This document shows positions 1 to 5,917 of a stretch of 8,012 nucleotides of DNA, one piece after another. Within the stretch, counting starts at the first letter, position 1. Each line of letters opens with the position of its first letter. The translations under genes were made by a program, and so were the position numbers. Origin of the DNA: Methanosarcinales archaeon (GTDB lineage Archaea > Halobacteriota > Syntropharchaeia > Alkanophagales > Methanospirareceae); NCBI GenBank assembly GCA_003661125.1, contig QMVO01000068.1, positions 1 through 8,012 of the forward strand. Reading direction: 5' to 3'. The notes beneath the pieces were generated by a model. That model made no database searches. It saw only the letters and a program-made list of their open reading frames with translations, and was not told the origin of the DNA.

Positions 1-779
1 ATCAGCCCATACATACCTACTATTAGAAGGATGAATGCTATTTGAGGATTGCTAAGTGCTTCTAACAAAGAAGAACGTATTGTTCTTTCCTTTATGTATA
101 GCGAAGCGTTTTTTGTTGCTAAAGTCCTGTTCTCATTCCCTATTTTAACGGTCATACCGTCAACTTTGTTTAGGAGCTCAGTTTCATCCTCGGCGATTAG
201 ATCAATTATTCCTCTTTCTAACGCGGTATTTTCATTTAGCACGTCATTTTCGGTAACGAACCGCTTTGCCTGCGTTGCGTTTCTACCTCTTGATGCCGCT
301 ATGCTCTCTATATACCCTGCGTAGAAGTTTATTGTCTTTTCATCTGCCGGCTTCCTGCCTTCTATGCCTATCTCGACTGGCATTGCTGCACCTGTGGTCG
401 TTCCGGGTGCCATTGCGGCGATATTGCCTGAGATGAGGACGAAGGAACCTGCTGATGCCGCTATCGCGCCCTTCGGCGTTACATACGTGATAACCGGGGT
501 TTTTGAATTCAAAATCGCTTCTGTTATTTTTAGTGTGGAACTAACGAGTCCACCTGGCGTGTCGAGTTCGATCAATACAGATTCTACATTCATTTCTTCT
601 GCTTCTCTTAAACCTTCTATCACATCTAAGGAAGTGCCTTCTGTGATTGTGCCTTCTACTCTCAGCACGTAAATTACATCCTTTCCTTCTGCTTCTCCTC
701 GAACGTTTGCAGCAAAAGCAAGTAAGATAGGCAGGAGAACAAGGATAAGAAGAATCCCCCGCAAAAGTTTAGTGTTCAT
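1..779 (-). CDS. NfeD-type membrane-bound serine protease (ClpP class), 3' end cut by window edge
   Basis: The frame is open for 259 residues from the ATG at 779 to the window edge, so only the N-terminal part is visible. Residues 7-29 form a signal peptide or anchor. A ClpP/crotonase-fold protease domain follows (about 34-215): an ELDTPGG motif (71-77), then KGAIAASAGSF (103-113) with the likely nucleophile Ser109. Lys148 in ADEKTI is the likely general base; the spacing (39) is close to the Ser97/Lys138 dyad of Pyrococcus 1510-N. The first membrane helix of the NfeD region begins near residue 246 and is cut off. Family members cleave hydrophobic stretches of stomatin-like proteins at the outer membrane face, and a stomatin (SPFH) gene often lies downstream, here outside the window. 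GGAGGAGG at about 790-797 lies some 10 bases upstream of the ATG and supports this start. The gene diverges from the ABC ATPase gene. Family assignment is firm; the substrate is not shown. Confidence 0.9.
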   Translation of the reverse strand, partial: MNTKLLRGILLILVLLPILLAFAANVRGEAEGKDVIYVLRVEGTITEGTSLDVIEGLREAEEMNVESVLIELDTPGGLVSSTLKITEAILNSKTPVITYVTPKGAIAASAGSFVLISGNIAAMAPGTTTGAAMPVEIGIEGRKPADEKTINFYAGYIESIAASRGRNATQAKRFVTENDVLNENTALERGIIDLIAEDETELLNKVDGMTVKIGNENRTLATKNASLYIKERTIRSSLLEALSNPQIAFILLIVGMYGL

Positions 780-889
780 CTATGAAAATCCTCCTCCTTA
801 TATAGCCAATATGATTTTTCTGATTAAAATGTATTGCTAAACATCAAACTAATCCTGGTGAATCGTGATAGATCCGGTGGAGAGTGGAG
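780..889. promoter_or_regulatory. Divergent intergenic region, nfeD-like gene / ABC exporter operon
   Basis: These 110 bases separate two divergent genes. A TATA-like TTATATAG lies at 798-805 and an AT-rich GATTAAAAT near 820-828. Either could serve the plus-strand operon, and the complement of the second could serve the minus-strand gene with a leader containing GGAGGAGG (about 790-797). On the plus strand GGTGGAG (876-882) lies 7 bases before the ATG at 890, but only 1 base before an in-frame GTG at 884. I therefore prefer the ATG. Box assignments are by eye and not certain. Confidence 0.45.
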
Positions 890-1804
890 ATGGAAGCGAT
901 AGAAGTTAAGGACATGAGCAAAAGTTTTAACGGAATTAAAGCGGTTGATTGCGTCTCATTTAGCGTGCATCGTGGCGAAATCTTCGGCTTCCTCGGTCCT
1001 AACGGGGCGGGTAAGACGACTACGGTAAGAATGCTCACAGGCGTGATAAAGCCAGATGCGGGAGAGGCAAGAGTGATGGGCTGCGATATCGTGAAAGATA
1101 CTCAAAAAGCGAAGGAAGTACTGGGTGTTGTGCCTGAGACGGCGAATGCTTATCCTGACCTGACGGCGTGGCAGAACATGATGCTCATCGCTTCGCTTTA
1201 TGGCATCCCACGGCGAGAAGGGGAGATACGAACAGCCAGCCTGCTCAGGGAATTCGGGATTTATGAGAGGCGTTTGAGCAAGGTCAAAGGCTTCTCAAAG
1301 GGGATGAAGCAAAGGCTTATATTCTGCATGGCGCTGGTGAGCAATCCAGAAGTGCTGTTTCTGGACGAGCCCACAAGCGGGTTGGATGTGCAGTCCGCGA
1401 GGATGATCCGGCAGATGATAAAAGAGCTAAAGGAGGAGCGAAAGACGGTCTTTCTCACCTCTCACAACATGCAGGAAGTGGGCGAGCTCTGCACTCGTGT
1501 CGGTATAATAAACAAGGGGAAAATGGTCACCATAGATAGCCCGGAAAATTTGAGAACCAAGATAGGAGGTTCATTGGCAATAGAAGTCAGATTCGACAAA
1601 GCGGTGGATAAGAGTATGTTGGATTTCAATCCAGAGCGTGTAGGTGATAGCTACAGGATTTATACAACAGAGCCGCACGAAGTGATTTGCTCGATTGTTG
1701 AGCTTGCAATGCTTAACGGGTTGAAGATAAAGAATTTAAACGTTCATTCTCCCTCTCTGGAGGATGTTTTCGTGAAACTTACAGGAGGCTCAAATGAGCA
1801 GTAA
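890..1804 (+). CDS. ABC-2 type exporter, ATP-binding protein with C-terminal DUF4162-like extension
   Basis: This is the cytoplasmic ATPase of a two-component ABC exporter (COG1131 type), 304 aa from the ATG at 890; an in-frame GTG at 884 would add two residues but sits too close to the RBS. Visible motifs: Walker A GPNGAGKTT (36-44), signature-like FSKGMKQR (135-142), Walker B EVLFLDE (154-160), D-loop SGLD (163-166) and switch His192 in TSHN. The Q-loop Gln appears replaced by Glu83 (VPET). Residues about 225-304 form the C-terminal extension (ending SLEDVFVKLTGG) typical of drug, antibiotic or natrium-type exporter ATPases. Its stop overlaps the permease start by 11 bases, so the two subunits are translationally coupled. 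The substrate cannot be read from sequence. Although the ccm locus is nearby, this ATPase is about 90 residues longer than CcmA and is not a ccm gene. Confidence 0.93.
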   Translation: MEAIEVKDMSKSFNGIKAVDCVSFSVHRGEIFGFLGPNGAGKTTTVRMLTGVIKPDAGEARVMGCDIVKDTQKAKEVLGVVPETANAYPDLTAWQNMMLIASLYGIPRREGEIRTASLLREFGIYERRLSKVKGFSKGMKQRLIFCMALVSNPEVLFLDEPTSGLDVQSARMIRQMIKELKEERKTVFLTSHNMQEVGELCTRVGIINKGKMVTIDSPENLRTKIGGSLAIEVRFDKAVDKSMLDFNPERVGDSYRIYTTEPHEVICSIVELAMLNGLKIKNLNVHSPSLEDVFVKLTGGSNEQ

Positions 1805-2522
1805 GATCTGGGTGATAGCCAGGAAGGACATTCGGATGTATTATTTCAAAGGACCGGTGGTCATCTTCGGGATATTAACCCCCCTCTTCCTGTTCCTCGC
1901 TTTTTACATAGGTAGGAATTTGCCAGCAGCATTTCTTATACCTGGACTAATGGCAATGACCTTATTTTTTACTTCTACCTCGGTTTCGCCTGTGATTATG
2001 CCCTCGGAGACACAGATGAAGACGCTTGAGCGGCTTATTTCCTGCCCCATAACGGTGAGAACCCTGATAGCTGGGGATATACTTGCTTCTTTCATATTCG
2101 GTGCGTGCATCTCGGCAGTTCCTGTTGCTGTGGGTGCAGCACTGGGAGTTAGCGTGAAGAGCCCGGTTATTTTGATTATTGCTGTTCTCTTTTCTGCGTT
2201 CTGCTTCTCATCGCTTGGCTTGCTCTTCTCCGCCCCGCCGACAAGTTTGGTCTCGAATATCATGATGCTCTCCACGTTTGTGAAGTTTCCCGTGATCTTC
2301 ATCAGTGGTATCTTTATCCCGATGGAGCAAATGCCGGGCTGGGGTGTTGCTGTGGCTTCTCTATCGCCGTTGACCTATTTCACGGATTTGGCGCGGTTCT
2401 CCATTCAGGGCTATGCCTACTATCCTATTTACGTTGACTTCATCGCGTTGTTCGTATATTCCGCATTGTTCTTGCTCCTCGCCTTGAAGCTGCATGAACG
2501 AGCATTACCAAAGAGGTTTTGA
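1794..2522 (+). CDS. ABC-2 type transporter permease
   Basis: This 242-aa integral membrane protein partners the ATPase encoded immediately upstream, with an 11-base overlap. I see six likely membrane segments at about residues 21-39, 46-66, 91-119, 125-146, 155-177 and 214-233. Family hallmarks are the loop SETQMKTLERLISCPIT (71-87), which resembles the cytoplasmic coupling region between helices 2 and 3, and FPVIFISGIFIP (165-176) followed by SPLTYFTDLAR (191-201), the conserved C-terminal ABC-2/NodJ-like stretch. The length is normal for a half-size permease that would act as a homodimer. AGGAGG (1783-1788) lies 5 bases before the ATG. With the ATPase it forms an exporter of unknown substrate. 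Confidence 0.92.
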   Translation: MSSKIWVIARKDIRMYYFKGPVVIFGILTPLFLFLAFYIGRNLPAAFLIPGLMAMTLFFTSTSVSPVIMPSETQMKTLERLISCPITVRTLIAGDILASFIFGACISAVPVAVGAALGVSVKSPVILIIAVLFSAFCFSSLGLLFSAPPTSLVSNIMMLSTFVKFPVIFISGIFIPMEQMPGWGVAVASLSPLTYFTDLARFSIQGYAYYPIYVDFIALFVYSALFLLLALKLHERALPKRF

Positions 2523-2635
2523 TGAAATAAAATGGAAAGAAGGAAAGTGATTGAAATTTATGCATCAGGCACGCTATAAAAGCGGTGTAAAGATGAAAGG
2601 GAAATCAACGAAAAGGAGTGTAAATACCTGAAATA
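2523..2635 (+). promoter_or_regulatory. Intergenic region with putative promoter for the 177-aa protein
   Basis: The 113 bases hold no convincing gene; a 15-codon ATG frame at 2532 has no RBS. TATAAA at 2575-2580 would put transcription start near 2601-2605 and give a leader of about 30 bases. GGAG at 2615-2618 is rather far (17 bases) from the ATG. The following gene may thus have its own promoter, although it could also be read through from the exporter operon. Confidence 0.35.
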
Positions 2636-3169
2636 ATGAGCAGCAGGAACAAAAAAATCATTCTGACCGTCATCCTCCTGGTAACGGCGGTGGTGTTGGC
2701 GTATTCCTTTTATCATACCCCGCCACCGCTTGAGGTGGACGTGAATGCATCCGAAATCGCTCCGAATGAAGTGCTTGACATGAAGAAAATAGTGGTATCC
2801 AGCGGTGTAGAAGCCTTGCAGCGTGTAAAGCAATCGCATACTGGCAGTATCGAACATGTTAAGGATGTAGCAATCGTGCATTATATAAAAAAAGACAAAT
2901 TTTTGACCCTGTGGACGACTCTGTATCCAAACGAAACAATTGCGAGTAGAGAAACCGAGAAAATGGTGACAGGTATGCGAAAATGGGGTGGTAGTTGGGC
3001 GTCCGAGCTGAAAGAGGTGCCAATCGCTAAGAAAAAGGTGTATCAAACTTCTTCAAACAACGTATCACACTACTTCTGGGCTGACCGAGAGTGGGTGTTC
3101 TATATTATACCACACAACTTCTCGCAAGACGAAATTGCCGGGATTATTGATGCGATTCCCGGCAAATAG
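2636..3169 (+). CDS. Membrane-anchored extracytoplasmic protein of unknown function (DUF4367/LolA-like C-terminus?)
   Basis: I do not recognise this 177-aa protein with certainty. Residues 1-7 are basic and 8-25 form one hydrophobic helix with no lipobox Cys, giving a signal anchor and an exported domain of about 150 residues. The C-terminal part (about 133-177) has alternating strands with aromatic pairs (VYQTSS, YFWADREW, VFYIIP) and ends in a short helix after SQDEI. That layout recalls DUF4367 and LolA-like domains, in which a tryptophan-rich strand pair precedes a 'DE..II..I' helix. This is resemblance only. No Cys residues and no catalytic motif are seen. The only usable start is ATG 2636, because an in-frame stop lies 15 bases upstream. 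It follows the ABC exporter on the same strand and converges with ccmB, so it may be an accessory extracytoplasmic partner of the exporter or of the cytochrome machinery. Confidence 0.75.
   Translation: MSSRNKKIILTVILLVTAVVLAYSFYHTPPPLEVDVNASEIAPNEVLDMKKIVVSSGVEALQRVKQSHTGSIEHVKDVAIVHYIKKDKFLTLWTTLYPNETIASRETEKMVTGMRKWGGSWASELKEVPIAKKKVYQTSSNNVSHYFWADREWVFYIIPHNFSQDEIAGIIDAIPGK
3135..3165. terminator. Inverted repeat spanning the end of the 177-aa gene, possible terminator hairpin
   Basis: A perfect 9-base inverted repeat, TTGCCGGGA (3135-3143) and TCCCGGCAA (3157-3165), has a 13-base loop and ends two bases before the TAG (3167-3169). The T-rich stretch after it is weak. The position between convergent genes suits a transcript end. 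Archaeal terminators usually rely on U-tracts rather than hairpins, so it may instead be an RNA-stabilising hairpin or a chance consequence of coding. Confidence 0.35.
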
Positions 3170-3229
3170 TTTCCAATGGCTATTCTATTCAAGCATCGCT
3201 TCTATTTCTTACTTCGGCTATACATCCAT

Positions 3230-3910
3230 TTACTCTTCCAGTACGAACTCGAAAGTAAGAACCATTATCGCAGTTATGAGGAGAAGAAAGGCGGTTAGCA
3301 GTCTCAATTCCGGCACTACTTCTGTTATGCCCGAACCTCCGATGATTTCCTTCGTTGCCATGACTGATGGTAAAAGGACTGGCATACAAATGGGGATAAG
3401 GAGAAAAGAAAGTAGTAAGGTTTTACCTTCTGAGAACATCACGAGTCCGGAAACAAAGGAACCTGCAAACGAGAGCCCTACCGCACCTAAAAGGCATACA
3501 AACAAGAGATCCGGAAATCTTCCGCTTAAATCAAGGTTTAAAAAGATGATGGAAAAAGGAATTAATACACATTCCACAAAAAAAAGCAGCATTGTTCCAT
3601 AAATAATTTTCCCGAAAAGAATTGCTAACGGTGAGCAGGGCAGGGTTTTCAAACCGCCGAGCGTTCCTCGGTCTGCTTCTCGCGTAAAAGAAGTGGTAAA
3701 TGCAAGAATACTGGCAAAGAAAAGGATTATCCAGAGTGCAGCTCCCGCCACTTCAGGTTCTACCACGCCTCCGCCACCCCACGCAAAGCTGCAAATCAGA
3801 ATGGAACCCACCGAAAAAGTAAGTATTGAGAGAACCTCATAAGACCGCCGGAACTCAGTACGCAGGTCTTTCTCCGCTATTCTAAAAGATGCTTGCCAAA
3901 ATATGTTCAT
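3230..3910 (-). CDS. ccmB: CcmB, heme exporter / cytochrome c maturation ABC permease
   Basis: This 226-aa protein has six likely membrane segments (about 27-43, 55-73, 98-124, 133-157, 164-183, 201-222). The CcmB fingerprint is present: N-terminal amphipathic KDLRTEFR (14-21), the loop READRGTLGGLKTLPCSP (77-94) after helix 2, and IPICMPVLLP (172-181). The usual bacterial length is about 220, so the gene is complete. CcmB pairs with CcmA, and the complex uses ATP to release heme-loaded CcmE from CcmC. It starts 9 bases downstream of the ccmA stop with a short GGTAA-type RBS, so the two are one transcription unit. It converges with the gene ending at 3169. The order ccmA-ccmB and the divergence from ccmC are visible; the function is from family knowledge. 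Confidence 0.92.
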   Translation of the reverse strand: MNIFWQASFRIAEKDLRTEFRRSYEVLSILTFSVGSILICSFAWGGGGVVEPEVAGAALWIILFFASILAFTTSFTREADRGTLGGLKTLPCSPLAILFGKIIYGTMLLFFVECVLIPFSIIFLNLDLSGRFPDLLFVCLLGAVGLSFAGSFVSGLVMFSEGKTLLLSFLLIPICMPVLLPSVMATKEIIGGSGITEVVPELRLLTAFLLLITAIMVLTFEFVLEE

Positions 3911-3919
3911 TGTTACCTT

Positions 3920-4573
3920 TTAAAATGCCATTTCTCCGACTATTTTTCCTTTATCAAGCATGACCACCTTATCACAAATTTTCTTTGACCACTCCAGGGA
4001 ATGAGACGATATTAATAGCGTCTTTCCCGTTCCTTCCTGGCTTTTGAAGTAATCTATAAGAAGATCGCATGTTTTCGTATCCAGTCCTGCGAAAGGTTCG
4101 TCAAGCAGTATTAAATCCGGGTTATGAATCAACGCCCTTACGATGTCTGCCCTTTTCCTCAATCCATGTGACAGTTGCTTCACAGGCACATCATACCAGC
4201 GTTTCAAACCCAAAAAATCAACCGTATCGAGGAAGTCCTCCTCTTTTACGGAGAACAGATTCGCATAAAAGAGCAAATTCTCCCTGATGCTCAGCTCGTC
4301 ATAAAGAAAACTCTCATGCGTTACTAATCCAATTCTTCTTCTTGTTTCGCTACCTTTAAGCGCATCCGCACCAAATATTTTCACTGTGCCCGAAGATGGC
4401 GAGATATGCGTGGCGATTATTTTCAGCAGTGTTGTTTTCCCTGCTCCGTTGGGACCGGAAAAGACCAAGAATTCGCCCTTTTTTATTCGCAGCGAAACGG
4501 ATTTTAAAGCCTGTAAGTAACCGTATCTCTTTGAGACTGCTGTGATTTTTACTGCTATGTTGTTGTTATGCAT
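3920..4573 (-). CDS. ccmA: CcmA, cytochrome c maturation ABC ATPase
   Basis: A compact 217-aa ABC ATPase lacking the long C-terminal extension of the exporter ATPase at 890-1804, as expected for CcmA. Motifs: Walker A GPNGAGKTT (40-48), signature LSHGLRKR (134-141, a CcmA-like variant of LSGGQ), Walker B LILLDE (154-159), D-loop AGLD (162-165) and switch His191 in SSHS. The Q-loop position reads THE (Glu87), where E. coli CcmA has HQ. It acts at the cytoplasmic face with CcmB; ATP hydrolysis drives release of holo-CcmE from the CcmC complex. AGGAG (4581-4585) lies 7 bases before the ATG and fixes the start. It is the first gene of the minus-strand ccmAB unit and is divergent from ccmC across 68 bases. 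Confidence 0.92.
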   Translation of the reverse strand: MHNNNIAVKITAVSKRYGYLQALKSVSLRIKKGEFLVFSGPNGAGKTTLLKIIATHISPSSGTVKIFGADALKGSETRRRIGLVTHESFLYDELSIRENLLFYANLFSVKEEDFLDTVDFLGLKRWYDVPVKQLSHGLRKRADIVRALIHNPDLILLDEPFAGLDTKTCDLLIDYFKSQEGTGKTLLISSHSLEWSKKICDKVVMLDKGKIVGEMAF

Positions 4574-4641
4574 TTGTTATCTCCTGTAAGCGAATTTTAT
4601 ATTCACACATTTTTATATTAAGGTAAGGCGTAATAAAGAAA
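4574..4641. promoter_or_regulatory. Divergent ccmA / ccmC promoter region
   Basis: This 68-base AT-rich spacer must drive both ccm units. TTTATATTA (4612-4620) is centred about 26 bases before the ccmC ATG, which would give a nearly leaderless ccmC mRNA. Its complement, ATATAAAA, is placed to start a ccmA mRNA with a short leader holding AGGAG (4581-4585). A second minus-strand box, ATATAAAATTCG, covers 4591-4602. A shared or back-to-back TATA arrangement would allow one regulator to control the whole locus. No clear operator palindrome is seen. Confidence 0.5.
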
Positions 4642-5334
4642 ATGATGATATCGACGCGAGATATTCTGCTTTGCATCGCGGCAGCGGTGAGCGTAGGCGC
4701 TTCTTATGCGGCTTATCTCTGGGCACCTCCAGAAGCGACTATGGGGGACCTTTACCGAATTTTATATGTGCATGCGCCAGTTGCCTGGGTTTGCTACCTC
4801 GCTTTTTTCATCTCCTTTCTCGCCAGCATAACGTATTTAGCGAAGAGGCGAAGAGGGTATGATGGAGTAGCGGAAGTATCCGCGGTTTTAGGGTTGGTCT
4901 ATGGTGCAATAGCCCTGATCTCTGGCTCGATATGGGCGAAAGCAGCTTGGGGAAGCTATTGGAACTGGGACCCGCGAGAAACAACTACGCTCATACTCTG
5001 GATTGCATACATGGGCTATATTTCTTTAAAGCTTTCCATCGGAAGCATTGAGAAAAGAGCAATAATAGGTGCGGTGTACAACATTCTGGCTTTTGCCACT
5101 ATTCCCTTGAGTTATTTGTCTATAATGCTGTTACCTTCGCTTCATCCTCAAATAGCCACCCCGACTGAGATTTTTATGACTCCAACAATGACCGCAAGTT
5201 TGTTTTTATGCCTCATTGCAGCTTCTCTCTTCTTCGTTTATCTTTTGATTACTACGTTCACTGTATGGTCTTTGGAAGACCGTGTAAACGTATTAATTCA
5301 CGAAAAAGGAGGTGTTGAAAAAGGAAATGTATGA
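4642..5334 (+). CDS. ccmC: CcmC, heme-handling protein of cytochrome c maturation
   Basis: This 230-aa, six-helix membrane protein of the heme-handling protein superfamily presents heme to CcmE. The WWD domain reads WGSYWNWDPRET (103-114), followed by a long helix. Two conserved flanking histidines, the expected axial heme ligands, are His44 in LYVHAPVAW and His168 in LLPSLHPQ. The length matches CcmC (about 230-250) and is far below CcmF (600 or more), so this is CcmC rather than the ligase. ATG at 4642 is followed by a second ATG at 4645; a weak GGTAAGG (4622-4628) and the TATA position leave open a leaderless start. The 3' end overlaps the ccmD start (ATG at 5327, stop at 5332-5334). It starts the plus-strand ccmCDE operon. 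Confidence 0.95.
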   Translation: MMISTRDILLCIAAAVSVGASYAAYLWAPPEATMGDLYRILYVHAPVAWVCYLAFFISFLASITYLAKRRRGYDGVAEVSAVLGLVYGAIALISGSIWAKAAWGSYWNWDPRETTTLILWIAYMGYISLKLSIGSIEKRAIIGAVYNILAFATIPLSYLSIMLLPSLHPQIATPTEIFMTPTMTASLFLCLIAASLFFVYLLITTFTVWSLEDRVNVLIHEKGGVEKGNV

Positions 5335-5458
5335 AGTATTCCTCGTTTCTGTTATTTACTGGACGACTCTTTTAGTTCTCTTTATATGGCTTGGCAGACG
5401 GCTGTCTGTGCTTAGAGAGAGGATAGCGGTTTTGGAAGGAGGTAAAAGGGGAAAATGA
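5327..5458 (+). CDS. ccmD: CcmD-like small membrane protein (43 aa)
   Basis: This very short gene lies between ccmC and ccmE and would escape a 60-codon cutoff. It encodes 43 residues: one membrane helix (about 3-22, with a central YW pair), then a basic, helical tail starting GRRLSVLRERI and ending GGKRGK. That is the standard CcmD architecture, a single helix plus a charged cytoplasmic coil. CcmD holds CcmC and CcmE together and is needed for release of holo-CcmE. GGAGGTG (5308-5314) lies 12 bases before ATG 5327. The start lies inside the end of ccmC and the stop overlaps the ccmE ATG by four bases (ATGA, 5455-5458), so the three genes are translationally coupled. Sequence conservation in CcmD is weak, so the call rests on size, topology and position. 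Confidence 0.85.
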   Translation: MYEVFLVSVIYWTTLLVLFIWLGRRLSVLRERIAVLEGGKRGK

Positions 5459-5826
5459 AAATCAAGGCGATTCACGTTATCGTTATCGTTTTAGTCGCTC
5501 TAAGCGCAATTTTCGCATACGATGCCTTTACGTCTTATATCAATCCGTATCTAACGGTCTCGCAGGTCGCAGGGAATGAACAATACATTGGCAAAGAAGT
5601 TCAAATTTTAGACACTGTTGCCACGGGGTCTCTTAATCTGAAAGAAGACGGTTCCCTCCTCTTCAACCTCACTGACGGACAATCTACAATCGCAGTGACC
5701 TATTCCGGAGTGCAACCACAAGGCCTCAAAGAGGGGCAAAAAATAGTGGTCATCGGTAAGCCAGTTTCACCATATCACGTGGATGCAACGCAACTACTGG
5801 TTAAATGTCCATCCAAGTATGAATGA
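5455..5826 (+). CDS. ccmE: CcmE heme chaperone, cysteine (CxxxY) variant
   Basis: This 123-aa protein has an N-terminal membrane anchor (about 5-22) and a small OB-fold beta-barrel outside the membrane (about 33-115), with recognisable strands YLTVSQVAG, GKEVQILDTVATGSL and GQKIVVIGKP. CcmE binds heme covalently between CcmC and the cytochrome c ligase. In most bacteria the heme-binding residue is His in HxxxY. Here the corresponding C-terminal motif is CPSKY (Cys118, Tyr122), and the protein ends one residue later. This is the Cys variant known from archaea and some sulfate reducers (called System I*). The flexible C-terminal tail is almost absent. GGAGGT (5438-5443) is 11 bases before the ATG, and the start overlaps the ccmD stop. 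It is the last gene of the operon. Confidence 0.93.
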   Translation: MKIKAIHVIVIVLVALSAIFAYDAFTSYINPYLTVSQVAGNEQYIGKEVQILDTVATGSLNLKEDGSLLFNLTDGQSTIAVTYSGVQPQGLKEGQKIVVIGKPVSPYHVDATQLLVKCPSKYE

Positions 5827-5841
5827 ACTCCATAATTGCGA

Positions 5842-5854
5842 TTTTGGATTTTTT
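5842..5854 (+). terminator. Possible U-rich terminator after ccmE
   Basis: TTTTGGATTTTTT begins 15 bases after the ccmE stop and ends in six T residues. Archaeal termination commonly uses such U-tracts without a hairpin. A separate TATA box for the next gene lies downstream, which supports a transcript end here. No strong stem is seen. Confidence 0.4.
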
Positions 5855-5883
5855 CATAGGTGCATGTGAGAAATTAGTGTGAC

Positions 5884-5917
5884 TTTTTATAAGAGAATTC
5901 CATAATAAGGAATAGAA
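5884..5917 (+). promoter_or_regulatory. Putative promoter and RBS of the polyprenyl synthase gene
   Basis: TTTTTATAAG (5884-5893) is centred about 26-28 bases before the ATG at 5918, a normal archaeal TATA distance for a leaderless or very short-leader mRNA. AAGGAAT (5907-5913) could act as a weak RBS if transcription starts earlier. This suggests the gene is not part of the ccmCDE transcript. Confidence 0.45.

Noticed and set aside
364..672. Plus-strand ORF of 102 codons
   Set aside because: It is antisense to the clear NfeD-type protease frame, which has a full catalytic motif and RBS; the same applies to the 49-324 ORF.
1904..2302. Minus-strand ORF of 132 codons
   Set aside because: Antisense shadow of the ABC permease, whose membrane segments and ABC-2 motifs are clear.
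2532..2579. 15-codon ATG frame between the permease and the 177-aa gene
   Set aside because: No RBS, overlaps the putative TATA box, and too short to support.
2558..3046. Minus-strand ORF of 162 codons
   Set aside because: Antisense to the 177-aa exported protein; His/Phe/Tyr-rich, non-protein-like composition.
3135..3602. Plus-strand ORF of 155 codons
   Set aside because: It starts inside the 177-aa gene and runs antisense to ccmB, with low-complexity Ser/Arg/Lys content and no family resemblance.
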